From positions 83,973,506-84,037,505 of the forward strand of contig NC_034410.1 in assembly GCF_002078875.1 (NCBI RefSeq): a DNA stretch of 64,000 nucleotides, in the 5' to 3' direction. The notes under the pieces were generated by a model. It saw only the letters and a list, made by a program, of their open reading frames with translations, was not told where the DNA came from and ran no database searches. This DNA comes from Numida meleagris (lineage: Eukaryota > Chordata > Aves > Galliformes > Numididae). Positions 1-49,436 of the stretch are shown one piece after another. How positions within the stretch are numbered: the stretch's first letter is position 1; every line of letters begins with the position of its first letter. Made by a program: the position numbers and the translations under genes.

Positions 1-2599
1 TTTTTAAGATATCACAACATTGATTTGTGTGAAGTAATTGTCACAGAATTAATTAATATTCCTGTTGAATTCGAATGGAATAGCTCTTCGTTATTCTGAT
101 GTAACATCTTATTAGAGCAAACCCTTGATATAACAAGCATTTGTCCAGGTCCCCTGCGGGTTTGTTTTGGAAGGTTGACTGTAATTTCACTTCTGTCCAG
201 CACAGCACTTAAACAAACAGATAAGTGTGAAATCTGTGCCATAGACAAAGTGCCAATTCAGTATTGTCAGACTTAACAGTCTGATAGCTGTTTATTGCAC
301 ATTATCAGATCACAAAATGAGCTTTTAATTAAAAAACACATTTCACTGGTTTGTTTGTATCGTTTGCATCAGCCACGCCGGGCATTTTTGGTTGAAGGAA
401 GGAATGCTATATAAAGCAGATGGTTTCAGCTCTTCCTTAACAAGGGACAGTGAATGTATGTATAAATTATTCTGCAGATAAAATTTGTATATGTAAATCT
501 AAAATCTAGCTTTACTCTGGGAATTTAATTTATAAGCTAAAAATATATGTACATTTTGAAAGCAAGGCTCATTTCCAACCTGTTCCATGAATCGGAGATT
601 AAGGTATCCCCTTATATATTTTACTTATGGAAATGATAGGAAATATGAGGGGGTACAGTTTAAGTTTTCAAATTAAAAGCAAACAAAGAAAAACACAATT
701 ATAATATTACAGATCAAGTTATGTATTATCTCTGAAATGGTCCAACCATTTTGGTTGATATTTTCCCCCCAAAAATACTCAGCTTCAGGCAGGCATCTGG
801 TGTGTAAAATCTGCATCATAATCAAGGATCTGTCCAAAAAAATTTAATACCATTCTCTTTTACTGAGCCTACCAAAAACCTGTGCACATATCTGCACTCA
901 AAATTAGTTCCTAGGTGTCAGTCATACTGCATTCTGGTCCCAGGCCTGAAAAACATGTGAACACATCCACATCCTGGTGGGAGTAACCTACTGGCTTTAG
1001 TCACACTCCTGTGTGCATAAAAGTTCTTTTTATTAGCCACTGCCAGACAGCTCTGCTTCTTTCAGAGTCATGGCATTAAAGTAAAAATCAAGTATCTGTC
1101 CTTTTTCAAAATATTTTAGTTAAGATGTGGGCTGGAGTTTTGTTGTTTTGTGGTTTGGTGATACTGTTTTATTTTCATGAAACAATGGATACGTTAATGA
1201 GAAAGAAATTAGAAGCTAATTTTCAGTGTTAAATGTAGTTGATTGTGTATACAATCACTTTTAACAGCATTGGATGTTGTGTGTCCAATCTTCAGAGCAT
1301 GTTTAGCCCCAGGGGTTTAAATTAAACTCTTAAAAGCTCTGAAATTCGAAGTCTAAGTGGGAGTATACCATGCATCCTCAGCTAACAAGGCACAATGGGT
1401 ATACCATTAACTCCAGTATGCTCTAATCATGTGTCCAGTTGTACCTAAAAATTGCAAAGAGCACATTAAATCAGGATTTATTTTGGTGATAAAAGTCAAA
1501 ACCTTATGGTTTCTGTGAAATCATTTCTGTGATTTAAAAATGCTGATACTGAGGAATGAAATATGTCTGAGTCAATATGAATTCAATATGAGAAGGCTGC
1601 TCTGAAAGCTGTATGTGCTTCTTAAAAACAAGAAGAAACATGCTGCTTTGCTCTTCCTTCAGATTTTCTGTGGTAATGACACTGCTGGAAATTGCTGATC
1701 TCTAATTAGTATTTCTAGACAAAACAATTAACTGAGGCAGAGCTTGGGCTGCAAATAACTGATCATAACTTGAAAAAGGAGAGGGGAATTAAATGGGTGA
1801 CTTTAAAAACAGTAGCAAACTGAATTCAAGGAAATGTAATTCTAAAATCAGTGGGTTTTTTAGTGCATTTCACAGAAATACCAGGCTCTCTCCCCACTAA
1901 CTTTAATTCTGTCTCTAAATCTCTAGTACTAGTGAACCTTTGCATGGTGAAAGGTCTGTGTGCTTTATGACATCTGCATTCTTTATTACGGAAAGTTCAT
2001 AAGTTGCACTACTACGCTGTTATCTCAACTATAAACCCTGCAGAATTAGGAAATTCTGTGTACTTTCCATGTGATTTGTATGTTGGCCTTATAGTCAAGT
2101 GCGGACATCTTAATTATGTAGTTAAGGTAAGTTTTCTCAGGGTAGTGTATCTACAGACAGAAAAATCAGGATTTGTGTGAATGGACAGACCTCTACAAGG
2201 AGGTACTGAGTGAAAGAGTCAGTGTATTTAGAAACAAACAATAAAGCAGTAAAAATCAAAGAGAACTTAAGTGTCTAGCAAAAGGAAAGCAGACAGGAGC
2301 CATCTTGACCTTGGGAAGAGTGTTTCTAGGGCCTAATATGAGAGGTGGGCACCTGAGCCAGGACTTCAGAGGGTGTGTGCTGGTGTAAGGTGAAAGGTAT
2401 AATTTCCATCTTGTGCTGCTTTATCTCAGGAAAAAAAGAAATATGAGTGGGACAGCCTTGAAGAGAAGTCAGAAGCAACAGAATGTTTCTCAGGCTTTCT
2501 CACAATGTAGTAGAGGAGAGGTTTTTTAGGGAGTATGACACAAAAGAAGTTGCTTTTCACATCTGAAGAGAAGCAGTTGTCTTTGAAGGGAGTTTTGAG

Positions 2600-2705
2600 A
2601 GTGACATTAGGAAGAACTTCTTACTTGGATGTGTGAAGAGGGGAACAGGCTGTCTGGACCTGCCACAGTAGCCTTCAGTAGAGATCTTTAAGGACAGTTT
2701 AGACA
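2600..2705 (+). mobile_element. Old CR1 LINE 3' fragment
   Basis: It shows the CR1 order ACATTAGGAAGAACTTCTT, then GGAACAGGCTGTC, then a diverged segment ending TTTAAGGACAGTTTAGAC. Heavily diverged and lacking the terminal repeat. Confidence 0.5.
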
Positions 2706-5700
2706 AAAATGAATTAAGCTGCAATGGCACTACAGCCTCTGCTGCTCAAGATGTTTTTGATTGAGTTACCTGAATGCAGGAACTGAGAAAATGTTTGAAG
2801 TATGTGCAGGAGCTAGTTATGCAGAGTATGTTAAATAATGCGGAAGACACATTTTCATCTCTTATTAATGAGAAAGATTTACCACATTAAGGGCCAAAAA
2901 TGTTTCATATGTTTCAGTAGAGAAGAATGGTGAATGTGGGCTGGGGCAGTTTACTTTGTGCTACTTCTGCATTTTGCATCTAATTCCTGCTGTTTCTTGA
3001 AGTAAAACAAGTGAAATCACTCTGTACGGCAGAGACTTAAATGGGTCTCAAGTGGTGATATTTTATCACCTCTGTTGGCTTTAGAAGTAGAATTTCTGGA
3101 CAGGATTAGAATATTGGAGTGACTACAAGACTTCTGATTCTAGCAAAAGCAAAAATGGCACCGTTTACCAGGATCAGGTCAACATTTTAGAAGGGTTTCT
3201 GGATCACAGATTGTGAGTGTGTGTGCATTCATGTGCAAACAGTCCCCAGCTATCAGAGCCCTCTGTAAGGAGAGGCAGAGCTCAGGCTCCAAAAGAAAAG
3301 CTTCACTTTTTCTTTCTTTATTGTTTTTGTCGAAATTAAACTTTTTAACTCTCTGCATGGTAAAGGTTCTTTGAGGGAACTTAGTGTTTCTCTCTTATCA
3401 TTCCTTGCTCACCTGTTGCATATATTTTTTTTCAATTCCGTGACTTGCAATTGGTTGACTTTTTTTCAAAGCAGTAGTAATGAGACTGGAAGATTATGGA
3501 ATATTGTTGCTTGCCCACAGATCTCTGCCAACGTACCTTCTCACCTGACATCTGCAGCACTCTTGTTCTAGTTTTGGTCAATTCATGCTCAGAATGAAAT
3601 AACCCAGAAGAAGCACTTACTTTGATGGTACTGGGTAATAATTATATGATTCTGGGGGGTTTTTGGATTTTTTCTGGTTTGCATTTGTACACAGCCAGTA
3701 TTGACCACGTGGTTATGACCCTAGAGACTCACCTTTAGAAGTTAATTTTAGATGTAGGTGGTAAAGAGGCTGTGCTGGTATAGAAGTGTTTAATTTCAGG
3801 AAAGAATCTTCATGGAGATTTAAATGTTGGATGCATGAGCTGGAATGTAAGAAAATACTCAAATGTGCCAGCATGGAAAGGGCAGCAGGGTCGTGAACTG
3901 ACTTTGGTTTACATATCATAGTGGAGGCACAGGAGTCTCTGATACCTTCCTTGAATACAAGCCTGCAGAATTAAAAATACATAATTTCCAATGGCATTGT
4001 GCAAAGGTATGTAGCTACAAAACTATAGTGGGTACAGTGAAGTCTGCAAGAAAGCAAATTAGAATATGGTGAGTTTGGGGAAGGTTTTAGAGAAAGGAAA
4101 AGGAGCTCAGAAATAGAAAACAAAGTGTATTAATGAAGTCAGATGAGTTAGGAAGAATAAGGAAATAATTTATAGACAGGATGAAGAAGGAAAGTTAGAA
4201 CTGGGAGGGAAGTAGGACTCTTGCCAGATACTGAGAGGTGAAAATTGGAGAGATGAGGCAATTAAGGGGAGAAGGTAATTTAGAAGGTACATTCAGTGAG
4301 AGGGGGAATTCTGGAAATTTCTTCAGACATTCTCAAAAATACTTGGAGAGAATAAATACAAGTAATGGAGTATCATTATTTTGAATGATATAAGTGCTTC
4401 TGGCTGGAAATAATGAGCCAAAATATATTTTTGAAAACAAATCATAATAAGAGAATTCAAATAGAAACTCACGGTATTGAGATTGATTTTTTTTTATTAT
4501 TATTATTTTTTTGAGGTTCTGGAAGCCTCCTAAGTGGATTTTAAACATGTCTGGGGACAAACGACACGTACTATGTAATATGTATAACCTGGTTTGATGG
4601 AGAAAGGATATGATTCTTTTAGTGGCCACTTTTGCATACCTGCTTAATTGACCGCTTAAAGGATAGTAAAGCGAGCACAGGAATTATTATTTTTTCCCAT
4701 TTTTTTAATTTTGATTTTTACTTATTAAAATACAGCATAAGACAAAGCATCTTTAAGAATCATTTTTCCAGTAATTTAATCTAAGCTATGAAATGCCAAC
4801 CGAGACAATGTTTGTTCTGTTTCCAGTTTCCACATTCACTGTTAGGGTATTATGAGGATTGACTGTCCCACTTACTGCTATTATAGCTCTTGCTTTGTTC
4901 ATTGGCATTACTGCAGTACCTAGGAGCTCTGGTCATGGAACAAAACTCCATGTGCAAATACACAGCACAAGATGGTTCACCTCTTATTGGGGTTGTAGGA
5001 AAAGCTGAAAGTTTCCTTTTGTTTTCACTAGACTAAAAAAATCATTAGAAAGGACAGTGGTATTTTCCCCTGGTCACTGTATGTTCCCCGAAACCATCTC
5101 CATGGCTGAATTTTCCTAGTTCTGTCAAATAGAATCTCCTCATCAGGCCACAGCCATAACAGGGTGAGATTGCAAACTGCACCCACGCTGTTCGCTGCTG
5201 GTGTTTCAGCATGGCCAATGGAGGGACGAAGTGAGGGAATAGAACTGGGCTTTGATTTGGGGGTGTTTTGGGGAGGTAAATTGTGAAGCTGAATGCAAAT
5301 TGATTATTTATCTTCTAAGAAAAAGTAAGTAAGTGAGAAATGTTTGTTGTCACAGCTGGAAAAGGAAAAAAAAAAAAAGATGGACATATAAGAGAATCAT
5401 AATACAGTGTTTCCATCAGAAACACCGTTATTTGAAGCTTTGCCTCAAACGTTACATTTGTTAGCATGAGATCCATCTCCATAAGGATTTGGCCCATGGT
5501 GTCTTACTAAATTAGGGCAGTTAGCACCAGACAGTGACTACTAAAGCGTCACCCAGGAACATGACATATCCAGTTTCAGTGAGGTTAATCCCACATAATC
5601 CTAAAACACAAGTAAGGCTCTCAGTTTATTTGAGGCAGCCATTTGTTCCCTGAGGTAGACATCTTACATCATGTTTCCCAAAACTGACCAAGGCTTTTTT

Positions 5701-5766
5701 TTTTTTTTTTTTGGTCTGTAAACAATGCTCAGAACATAATGAAACACATTCTTGGGGTCTTTCATC

Positions 5767-5890
5767 ATAGAATCACAAAGGGTGGAGAAGACCTCCAAGA
5801 TCATCCAGTCCAATGGTCCACCTACCACTGATATTTCCCCACTAAAGTATGTCCCTTAGTACAATATCCAAGCATTCCATGTTGTATCTT
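5767..5890 (-). mobile_element. CR1 LINE 3' end, antisense
   Basis: It starts ATAGAATCACAAAGG and has AGACCTCCAAGATCATCCAG, the reverse complement of the CR1 3' terminus. It follows the T tract at 5695-5712 by about 55 nt. Confidence 0.75.
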
Positions 5891-6974
5891 CACGTGCTGT
5901 ATAAGTTTTTACAACTGCATTCTCAGATCAGTATGGGGAGGAAGAGTGAGGTTGTTAGAAAGACAGTTGGTGCTGGTCTACAGTCTTTTGTGGGTGCGGA
6001 TGTTGTTTGCTCTTGACAGGATCCCTCTTTGTGTTGTGACAGATGTGTGTCCCTTCAGTGGAAGGCTGTATTTCTTCAGTGCTTTCTTAACAGGCTTTTC
6101 TGTTTACGGAGCCCGAGCCTACTCGTTCTACCTTATTCTTTCTCACAGAAAGCAGACAGGCATGCCATTGAAGTAATACCTGAATGAATTACAGGGTTAG
6201 GATGTGGCCTATGATTTACCAGGTGCTTTGGGGTGAAAATGTATGGTTTTTTATTACATCATAAACATGTTTTCCTTTAAGATGTTCTGCATCTCAGGGC
6301 TACTCTGAGGTTAGTGTTCCATTCACCCCGAAACACTGATAGTAGAAGCTGCTTTGATTGAGATCTGTGCTTTTATACAGTCATGGAATACATAGCCATT
6401 TTATTTTTATTTTCTAGGCCACAGTAATTATTAGACTAGCCTTACACGTAGAAAAATGACTGAATTTACACATTAGATTTACAAACAAGGTTTGTGTTTA
6501 TACCAAATTTTGTCAGCTTCTGTTAACCCTCCTGATTTCTTTACATGACTAATTTGTTTCTCTTGCAATTCGAAAAGCACACCAGATAATTGATTTGGAA
6601 ATAACCTTCTCTGACAGCATGTTTTAAATCTTTCTTTAGCCATTTGCATCACCAAGAGTCCTGTGAAAGCAATGGCTCACAGAGACGTCTCTGCTGCCAC
6701 CTTTTGTTCTGTTGGGGCTGCCCAGTACTCAGGGTACCACAGATGGTGTACAAACTGCAGGAATAGCTTCCCTCTCTGTTGTGGGCCAAATTCTCCTCCA
6801 AGCACCCATTAAGAGTAAAAGTCACCTCATTCATGCGAACTAGGTACAGGGATAATACTGTATGTTACATTTCATCATGAAAGAAAGCATCACGTGTTTT
6901 TACCATAGCTTTTCTTCAAGCAACCTCAAGTGTTTTAGGCTTGCAATATGCTTTACTGATATGAGCACAGCCTT

Positions 6975-7310
6975 TCATCAAGGCCTTGGAGCATGTCCAG
7001 AGAAGGGCAACGAAGCTATGAGGGGTCTAGAGCACAAGTCTTATGGGGAGCGGCTGAGAGAACTGAGATTGTTCAGTCTGGAGAAGAGGAGGCTCAGGGA
7101 AGACCTTTTCACTCTCTACAACTACCTGAAACAAGGTTGGCCTCTTTTCCCGGGTGATGGTGATAGGATAAAGGATAATGGCCTCAAGTTGTGTGAGGGG
7201 AGGGTCAGGAAAAATTTATTCTCTGAAAGAGTGGTGGGATATTAGAACAGGCTGCCCAGGGAGGTGATGGAGTCACCATCCCTGGAAATGTTCAAGTGTT
7301 CAATTTCATG
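6975..7310 (+). mobile_element. CR1 LINE 3' fragment with remnant of ORF2
   Basis: The encoded stretch [20 protein letters not shown] followed by LFTLYNYLKQG is the CR1 C-terminal coding consensus. It is closely parallel to 36683-37000 of the big CR1 copy. Some deletions and an early stop make it non-functional. Confidence 0.92.
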
Positions 7311-8380
7311 TTTTCCTAGGATTTTCCATAGTAACAGAATGCTGTTGGGGCCTAGGTATGAGACTGTCCTGCTTTAGATGCTGTCACCTGGAGACAGGCC
7401 CTTTGAAAGGTGTTGTCTGGGCTGTGTGCTGTCTAAAACTTGGGCCGCTTTGGTGACCGTCAAGACAGGCACCCCAAATTGCTGTCACGTCTTGAAGGAG
7501 AGTTGGTATCTACTTACTTGGTATCTATATGCATGTATTGACTACACATACAGATATATAAATGCATGTGTGTGTGTTCATTTGTATCATCACGCATACA
7601 GCTGTAGCTTTTCAGAGGCATTCTGTTCATCCAACACAGTTGCTATGGCATATCTGCTTCTGACAGACAAGTGTTTGTACAGTGAGGCCAAGGACTGGGC
7701 AGTGGGGCAGTTGTTGCGCAGTTCTTTCAGCTCTGGCAGTCTACCATCTTACTTTAGAGCTTTTTTTTTTTCTCCCTCTGAGCTTCAGTTCCCCCATGGA
7801 CAGTACTTTTATTTGTGCACTGATTTTCTATGTCATTAAAATGTGGCTATATAATAACTAATAATTGTTAATATATAACTTATTTTTCCACCGTGTTTAC
7901 ATGTGGATGATTATTCAGTAAATCAATCTGAAATTGTTTATAAATACCTTTAGATGGAATCCCGAGCACTAGACAATAACAAATAATGCAAGAGTTATTA
8001 ATATATTCTACTAAGCTAGTCTATCAGTGGTAACTCAGTCATACTGTCTGATCTGTACTAAGACTGAATTTGACATCGAATGTGGGATTCCTCTTACCAG
8101 ACTTGAGGTATGTTCTTGTAAGTCTAGACTTCCTCCACTGCAGATGGAGAAAGACAAAACCCTTGTGAGTACACTTCTCTCCTCTTGTTTGGGAATGAAA
8201 CATCCTCTATTATCTCTCGCTGTTGACTGCAGAAGAACCTGTGTGCTGGGACTACGCTAGAACTCTTAATGAACTAACGTAGGTGACAGGCATCCTATCT
8301 CTTCTGTCTAAGCAGTCAACTTCATCACAGTTTGATCATCTCGCAGATTTAGAAACATTTTCTGGATAAAATACGGACTT

Positions 8381-8398
8381 TGGATATATATATATCCA
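8381..8398. repeat. Perfect 18-nt AT-rich palindrome
   Basis: TGGATATATATATATCCA equals its own reverse complement; it continues into a second AT run to about 8408. Confidence 0.8.
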
Positions 8399-9223
8399 TA
8401 TATATATAGTTTGAGTATCATAAAAATGGTGTTAGATATCCTACAAAGCACTGAATATAATTTAGGGTGGCAGAAGAATCTATATGAAACAAATACTGAG
8501 CTGTATAAAGAATCATTAAAGGTTTGATGAAGTAGCATAAGTAATGTGGAGAATGAGGCATAAAGAATTTTCTGATTTAATCTGTGACAGAAGAAGTTTT
8601 CTCATCATAATTAAAAACATGATCTATCATCTTCAGTATTTATGGGAGCTTTCCTAGAAAGAGCAAAAGCCCAAAAAAGGCTAAAGCAACCAGTTTAGAA
8701 TAGCTTTGGAATTTATCTTTTTTTGGAGTAATTTCTGCAGACTCAAAATTTTTGAAAGTTTGGGAATATCCATGTGAAGTTAGTGTTTCCATCTCCCTGT
8801 TCCTCTTCCTCAGTTTCCTAGCAGAGTCCCATCTCAGAGGGAGATGCAGTGCAGGGAAGGGGTGATGCCTGCCACAATATTGGGGAACTGCCTCCTTGCA
8901 AAATAAACTTGAAATTCTCCCTTTGATGGGGCAAAGGTTTGAAGTACTCCATAGAGTTACAGTGACATTTTCTAGCACGATCCAAGGAACTGGTCAGAAT
9001 TCTCTTTGGAATATTTTTTTTCAGTGGGATTCACACTGTGCGTTCATTCAGTTATTTGATAGCTTGTACTCTTTAGCAGTAAACAAAGGGGATATTTGGT
9101 CAGGTAGAATTCCTGTCCCCACTGAAATCAACAGCAAAATGCCCACAGACCTCAGTCATGAGTAAGTAGCTTGAGAATCTTGATGTGTTGTGCTTACTTC
9201 CAGTTTCCTTGTTTGAAATGCAC

Positions 9224-9243
9224 TTTTTTTTTTTTTTTTTTTT
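9224..9243. repeat. T tract (20 nt)
   Basis: Homopolymer; about 245 nt before a 32-A tract. Confidence 0.9.
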
Positions 9244-9484
9244 GCTGGGGTTACAAACACTGTATTGCTTTTCTGTTTGCAAAACTGAAATATCTTTTCC
9301 TGTTTCCAAGGAAGGTAAGATTGTACTTATTTGCCATGTCACATTCATACATTTCTGAAAGAACTGCATCTCTCAATAAGGCCCAAAGTGATTGGGCAGA
9401 TTGGGCCTGATTTCATAAGAATTGTATACCAGCAGAGCTTTGCAGATTCAAGATGAGGTCTATAGCTTCTAATGAAACTTCGGA

Positions 9485-9487
<3 letters not shown>

Positions 9488-9519
<32 letters not shown>
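9488..9519. repeat. A tract (32 nt)
   Basis: The longest homopolymer in the window. No clear retrocopy, coding remnant or target-site duplication was recognised next to it. Confidence 0.9.
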
Positions 9520-9523
<4 letters not shown>

Positions 9524-11186
9524 CAGACTGAAATACAATTGCTCACCCATATTATGCTCACTCACAGCAAAAAGTCCTTCTGCTTCTTGGGAATCTGTTT
9601 TACACAATAAATTATTTCTGAAGCCTGTGACTGAGAAGAAAGGAAAAAGTATTCAGGGTAGATCTGCTGAATGCAGTAGTTGGAACTACTTGCCATGACA
9701 GGTTCCCATCACTGAGGGTTATATATGTCTATTTGTCCCCTCTTACCCCACTGTCTTTTAATCCCATTCAATTGCTAGACAGGTTGGCAGTGTTACACTG
9801 ATAGTCTGAAAAAATAGTACAATCTTAAATATTTTGTGGAATGGACATTCCAGATTTGTCACTGTGAAGAAAAACTTCACACCTCACTGGAGAGCCAACC
9901 CAGAATGCTGACGTGGTGGTCTGAGCCAACCCTGCACAGTCTGAGATGCAGGATAATTCTGTCACACTACTGCAGAGTAGTAGTTCTTTGCATGAAATGC
10001 ACAGATATGCAGATACCTTGTAGTCCCAAACTGGCATATGAAACTTTAGTGAGCATAATCACTCTGTGAAGTGTGGAGGACTGTCAAGATCAAGCCAGCA
10101 AAACTACATGTTTGCATAGCAGATACCTCTATAAAATTTGCAGTGACAGCCTGGACAATATCTGCTCTCCAGCCAGCATGTACCAGAGAGCAGAATCCCA
10201 GCCTAGAAGCAAAGTAGGAAGGGAAATAAAAAAGGGAAACAAGAAACAGAAAAAGTAAAGTTTGAAAATAAGCATGAAAAGAGTCCAGACTGGGCTGAGA
10301 AACTTTGTGGCTACTGTTAGGCATTGGGTATAAGTAGATAGAAGGCCATAGTCATCTATTCCGAAGAGTGAACAAATGCACTTCTCACGTGTCCTGTGCT
10401 AGAGTAGCCCTGCACTGGATTTGCTTCAGTATGTCCTTGTCTGTCTTGGACTAGGAGCCTCAAACAAGATTGAGTCCTCTAGGCATTGTCTCACAAACCC
10501 ACGGAGAAGGGTAGAGAAACTTACTACAGCCTGGTGACTACACTGCTACTAGTACAGCCCAGCATTTGGGTGACCTTTGCTGCAAGGGCACACTGCTGAC
10601 TCGCATCTGGGTTGTGCATCTGGAGCCTCAAGCCTTTTACTATCAAGCCACTGTATAGCAAGCTGCTGCCCTGGCTGTCTTGCTGCATGGGCTTGTTCCT
10701 TCTCAGATGTGGGACTTCACATTGACTTTGTCATACCCCTGGAAGTTTCTTATAGCCCATTTTTTCAGCCTGTCTAGGCAAGTCCAAGTAGTCTTGTCTA
10801 GCAGGGCACTGATGGCTAGCCCCACTTTGGTTTTACCTGTAGACTTTCTGGGAGTGCCAATAAACCACGTGTCAAAGTTCTTCACTGAAATAGGTGGTCT
10901 TCTTATTGGGAAGTCTGATTCCTCACAAGACATAAAGAAGGAAAAACAGCTTCATATCATAAGCTCGTAAATAACCTAGTGGTAAGGAATAGCTATCTCT
11001 CAAGAGCACTGCAGGGAGTCCAGTACTGCAGGGTGAAGTTAGTACCACTTCATCAAGAGTCCATCATTGAGTAGAGCAGCAGAGGACAATTTCTTAAATC
11101 TTACTCTTGTGACTGTGTTTCGGGGTGAGTCAGACTTAAGTATATAGATGGTGAGGAGTGGGAGTATGACTGATTGACTGTGAATC

Positions 11187-11350
11187 ACAGCATCACAGAG
11201 TCGTTTGAGTTGGAAGGCACCCTTAAAGGTCATCTAGTCCAACTCCCTTGCAGTGAACAGGGACACCTGCAGCTCGATCAGGGTGCTCAGAGCCCCATCC
11301 AACCTGACATATCTCCAAGGACAGGGCATCTACTACATCTCTGGGCACGG
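11187..11350 (-). mobile_element. CR1 LINE 3' end, antisense
   Basis: Begins ATCACAGCATCACAGAGTCG, then TTGGAAGGCACCCTTAAAGG and AGTGAACAGGGACACCTGCAG, matching the CR1 3' region in reverse. Confidence 0.88.
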
Positions 11351-12067
11351 CTGTGTGACTGGTGTAACGTGTTGAAACTATTCATTTTAGAGTATTAGCT
11401 TTATTTTTGCTACCTGTTGCTTTTATCCACCAAATTTCTAACCCTTGGGATGTTACCAGAACTGCTAAATCATTCCCCTATTGTGTGTTCTCGGTATTTT
11501 CTGTCCCTTCATGGAAGATTGTGGGAGTCCAGCGGCAATTCCCAAAACTCTGAAAAGTGATTAGCAGTTACTGTTCTCTAAGTGCTTAATGGGGAGATTA
11601 AGACAGGCCACCAGGTGTTCAAGCAATACCACTTGGTGGCATGGACATTTAACACTAGCTATTAAGTGGTGAGAAGAAGGTAAGTGCCTGCCCCCAGAGA
11701 GATCAGCAATTATTTTGATATGTGCATTATATCCCATTTTCTCTGTTAATTTTTATAAATTCTATTTTTTTTTATGTTTCACCCCCTGATATAGGCATTT
11801 ATCCACATTTTTAGTAGTAGAATTGATATGCAACCACAAGATCAGTTCCTGTTAAAGGTATTTTTTTTGCACAATCTGTAAAGTCACATTTTTAGCACAT
11901 CCTTTTGTATCTAACATGCCATATTTGTGTACAGCAACAAAGGAACGGGGCTGTGCTTCACATTCCAGGTTTAAAATAAGTAAAAGCAAAATAGCTTAGG
12001 AGCTTAGCAAACGTTCTTCTGTAGCAAATTACATCATTCACTTACACTGTCTTCTTTTCCATTTCAG

Positions 12068-47575
<35,508 letters not shown>

Positions 47576-48367
47576 AGGGATGAGACACAATGCAAGCTCT
47601 GCCAGCTCTACCAAGAGTCTGTGGTAGATCCTAGTAATCAAGGAAACAATATGGCATCTTTTATTTTCTGTTAAGTTGCTAGTGTCAATGTTGCCACCTC
47701 CAACCGTCTTCCACTTGCCATAATGACTAACACCCAGGCGCCCGGCAGCAACTAGTTCCAACAGCTGCGCGGGGCCGAGGCCAGGCCCTGAAGGCCCCAC
47801 CTTCCCCCTGCCCACAGGGATGGCGGCCTGGCAGTACCAAAGGCAGGCAGGCAGCAAGCCACGCTTCTGGGGCTGAGAAAAACTCGTAAATGATTGGAAG
47901 ACAATGAGGAAAAAAAAAGATCAGGCCCCCCTGTGCTTTTCATAGAAAGGGCACCACAACTTTCTCTGGTTCAGGAAACCATAATTCTGAGAACTGAAGT
48001 CAGGGAGGGAGAACAGGCCTCAGCCCCCCCATATTTTTTTTCCTTCACTTTGACATGTGACTTTTCCAAATTACCAATACTTGCTCCTGTAACTGCTTGA
48101 GAGCAGGTACACACCAGCCATAGTGTGCTGGCCCCTGCCACCCTCCTTCCTCCAGGCCCAAAGTGCAGTGCCATGCCACACACCATCCAGCCCCAGCATA
48201 CACACTGCAAAACCTGAAGCCAACAGGAGAAATCTCATGACCTTAAGGGGTCACTTTGCACTTTGTCCAGCCAAAGTTTTGTTCAATTTTTTCCATAGGT
48301 TTCTGTAAAACATGATTTTCTGTTTAGCTCACTGCTAATAATGTCTTCAAACTGCACTGTACTTATC

Positions 48368-48504
48368 ATAGAATCACAGAATGACTTAGGTTGGAAGGGA
48401 CTTCAAAGCCCACCTAGTTCCAACTTCCTGCCATGGGCAGGGTTGCCACCCACTAGATCAGGCTTCCCAGGGCCCCATCCAACCTGGCCTTGAATTATCT
48501 ATCT
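48368..48504 (-). mobile_element. CR1 LINE 3' end in the PCBP3 3' UTR, antisense
   Basis: ATAGAATCACAGAATGACTT, TTGGAAGGGACTTCAAAGCC and GGCCCCATCCAACCTGGCCT. It stops abruptly where the second CR1 begins. Confidence 0.92.
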
Positions 48505-48795
48505 AGAATCATAGAATGGTTTGGGCTGGAAGGGACCTTTAAGATCATGTAGTTCCACCCCCCTGCTATAGGCAGGAACACCTCCCTCTAGACCAGGTTG
48601 CTCACAGCCCCATCCAGCCTGGCCTTGAACGGGTCCAGGGTGGGGGCATTCGCAACCTCACTGGGCAACCTGTTCCAGTGTCTCACCACCCTCACAGTAA
48701 AGGATTTCTTTCTAATATCTAGTTTAAATCTACCCTCTTCCAGTTTAAAGCCATTTTCTCTCATCCTGTTGCTAGTGCATCTAGTGCATATCAAA
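48505..48795 (-). mobile_element. Second CR1 LINE 3' end in the PCBP3 3' UTR, antisense
   Basis: AATCATAGAATGGTTTGGGC, CCATCCAGCCTGGCCTTGAA and GGGCAACCTGTTCCAGTGTC. It extends further into the CR1 body (the antisense frame reads RMRENGFKLEEGRFKLDIRK) than its neighbour. Head-to-tail tandem with the first copy, same strand. Confidence 0.95.
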
Positions 48796-49382
48796 TGACA
48801 CTCGAAGGTTGCTGCCTACATAGATAGTATTCCTTCCCACGTATTACATCTGGATTATTTAATACAGAAGCCCAATTGCAGCCAAGTCAAGGAGAGAGCT
48901 GGGTGATGTAATGGCTGGTTGCTAGCTGTTGGAACTAGTTTTTAACTGCATTTTCTGTTTGTCCATCTACCTTCTTTTTAATTTCTGCTGCATAACTCAG
49001 TAATGCAATATTGTTTTCCTCACCACTTCCAAATCCAGAATCCCATTAGCCCGCCATGTTCATCCACTTTGCACTCCTTGGACACAAAGCTTTAACAATT
49101 GAACTGTATTCAGTGCATTTTAATATAAACTAAAAACACAGTGCAAATGCAATACTTTTTAAAACATGGTATTTCAAAGTGTGTTATTATTATTGTATAG
49201 GGCTAAGTACTATTCCAGCATTCTGTGTCATTCATTTCTGTATTCTGTGGGCTTTTCTTCACCTTAGTACCTTTGCACTAAGTTGTGTCACTGTAACCAT
49301 TTGTAGAATTGCCACTGTTACAGTTTGCACTCCAGATGGGGTTTTTGGTTGCTGGAGTTGTGTTGGGTTTCTGGTGGTGGTT

Positions 49383-49436
49383 TTGTTTTTTGTTTTTTTG
49401 TTTTTTTGTTGGATTTTTTTTCTCCTTTTTTTTTTA
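49383..49436 (+). repeat. T-rich low-complexity run in the PCBP3 3' UTR
   Basis: Repeated TTTTTTG units followed by TTTTTTTTCTCC and a further T run; U-rich in the mRNA. Confidence 0.8.

Larger units (their letters stand above)
1..12067 (+). other. PCBP3: PCBP3 intron upstream of the first in-window exon (5' end outside window)
   Basis: No coding exon could be supported here. I looked for the exon that should precede EVGSIIGK (family sequence ending in LLMHGK) and did not find it, so this is the 3' part of an intron of at least 12 kb. It holds CR1 fragments near 2600, 5767, 6975 and 11187, T tracts at 5695-5712 and 9224-9243, a 32-A run at 9488-9519 and a perfect AT-rich palindrome at 8381-8398. 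The rest is AT-rich intronic sequence. Open frames here are short, without codon structure or family similarity. Confidence 0.75.

Noticed and set aside
7378..7839. 153-codon + strand frame after a CR1 fragment
   Set aside because: Composition typical of random intronic sequence (Cys/Tyr/Leu-rich), no motif, and it lies in an intron.
9488..9519. A tract as the tail of a processed pseudogene
   Set aside because: No cDNA-like or coding sequence and no target-site duplication was recognised beside it.
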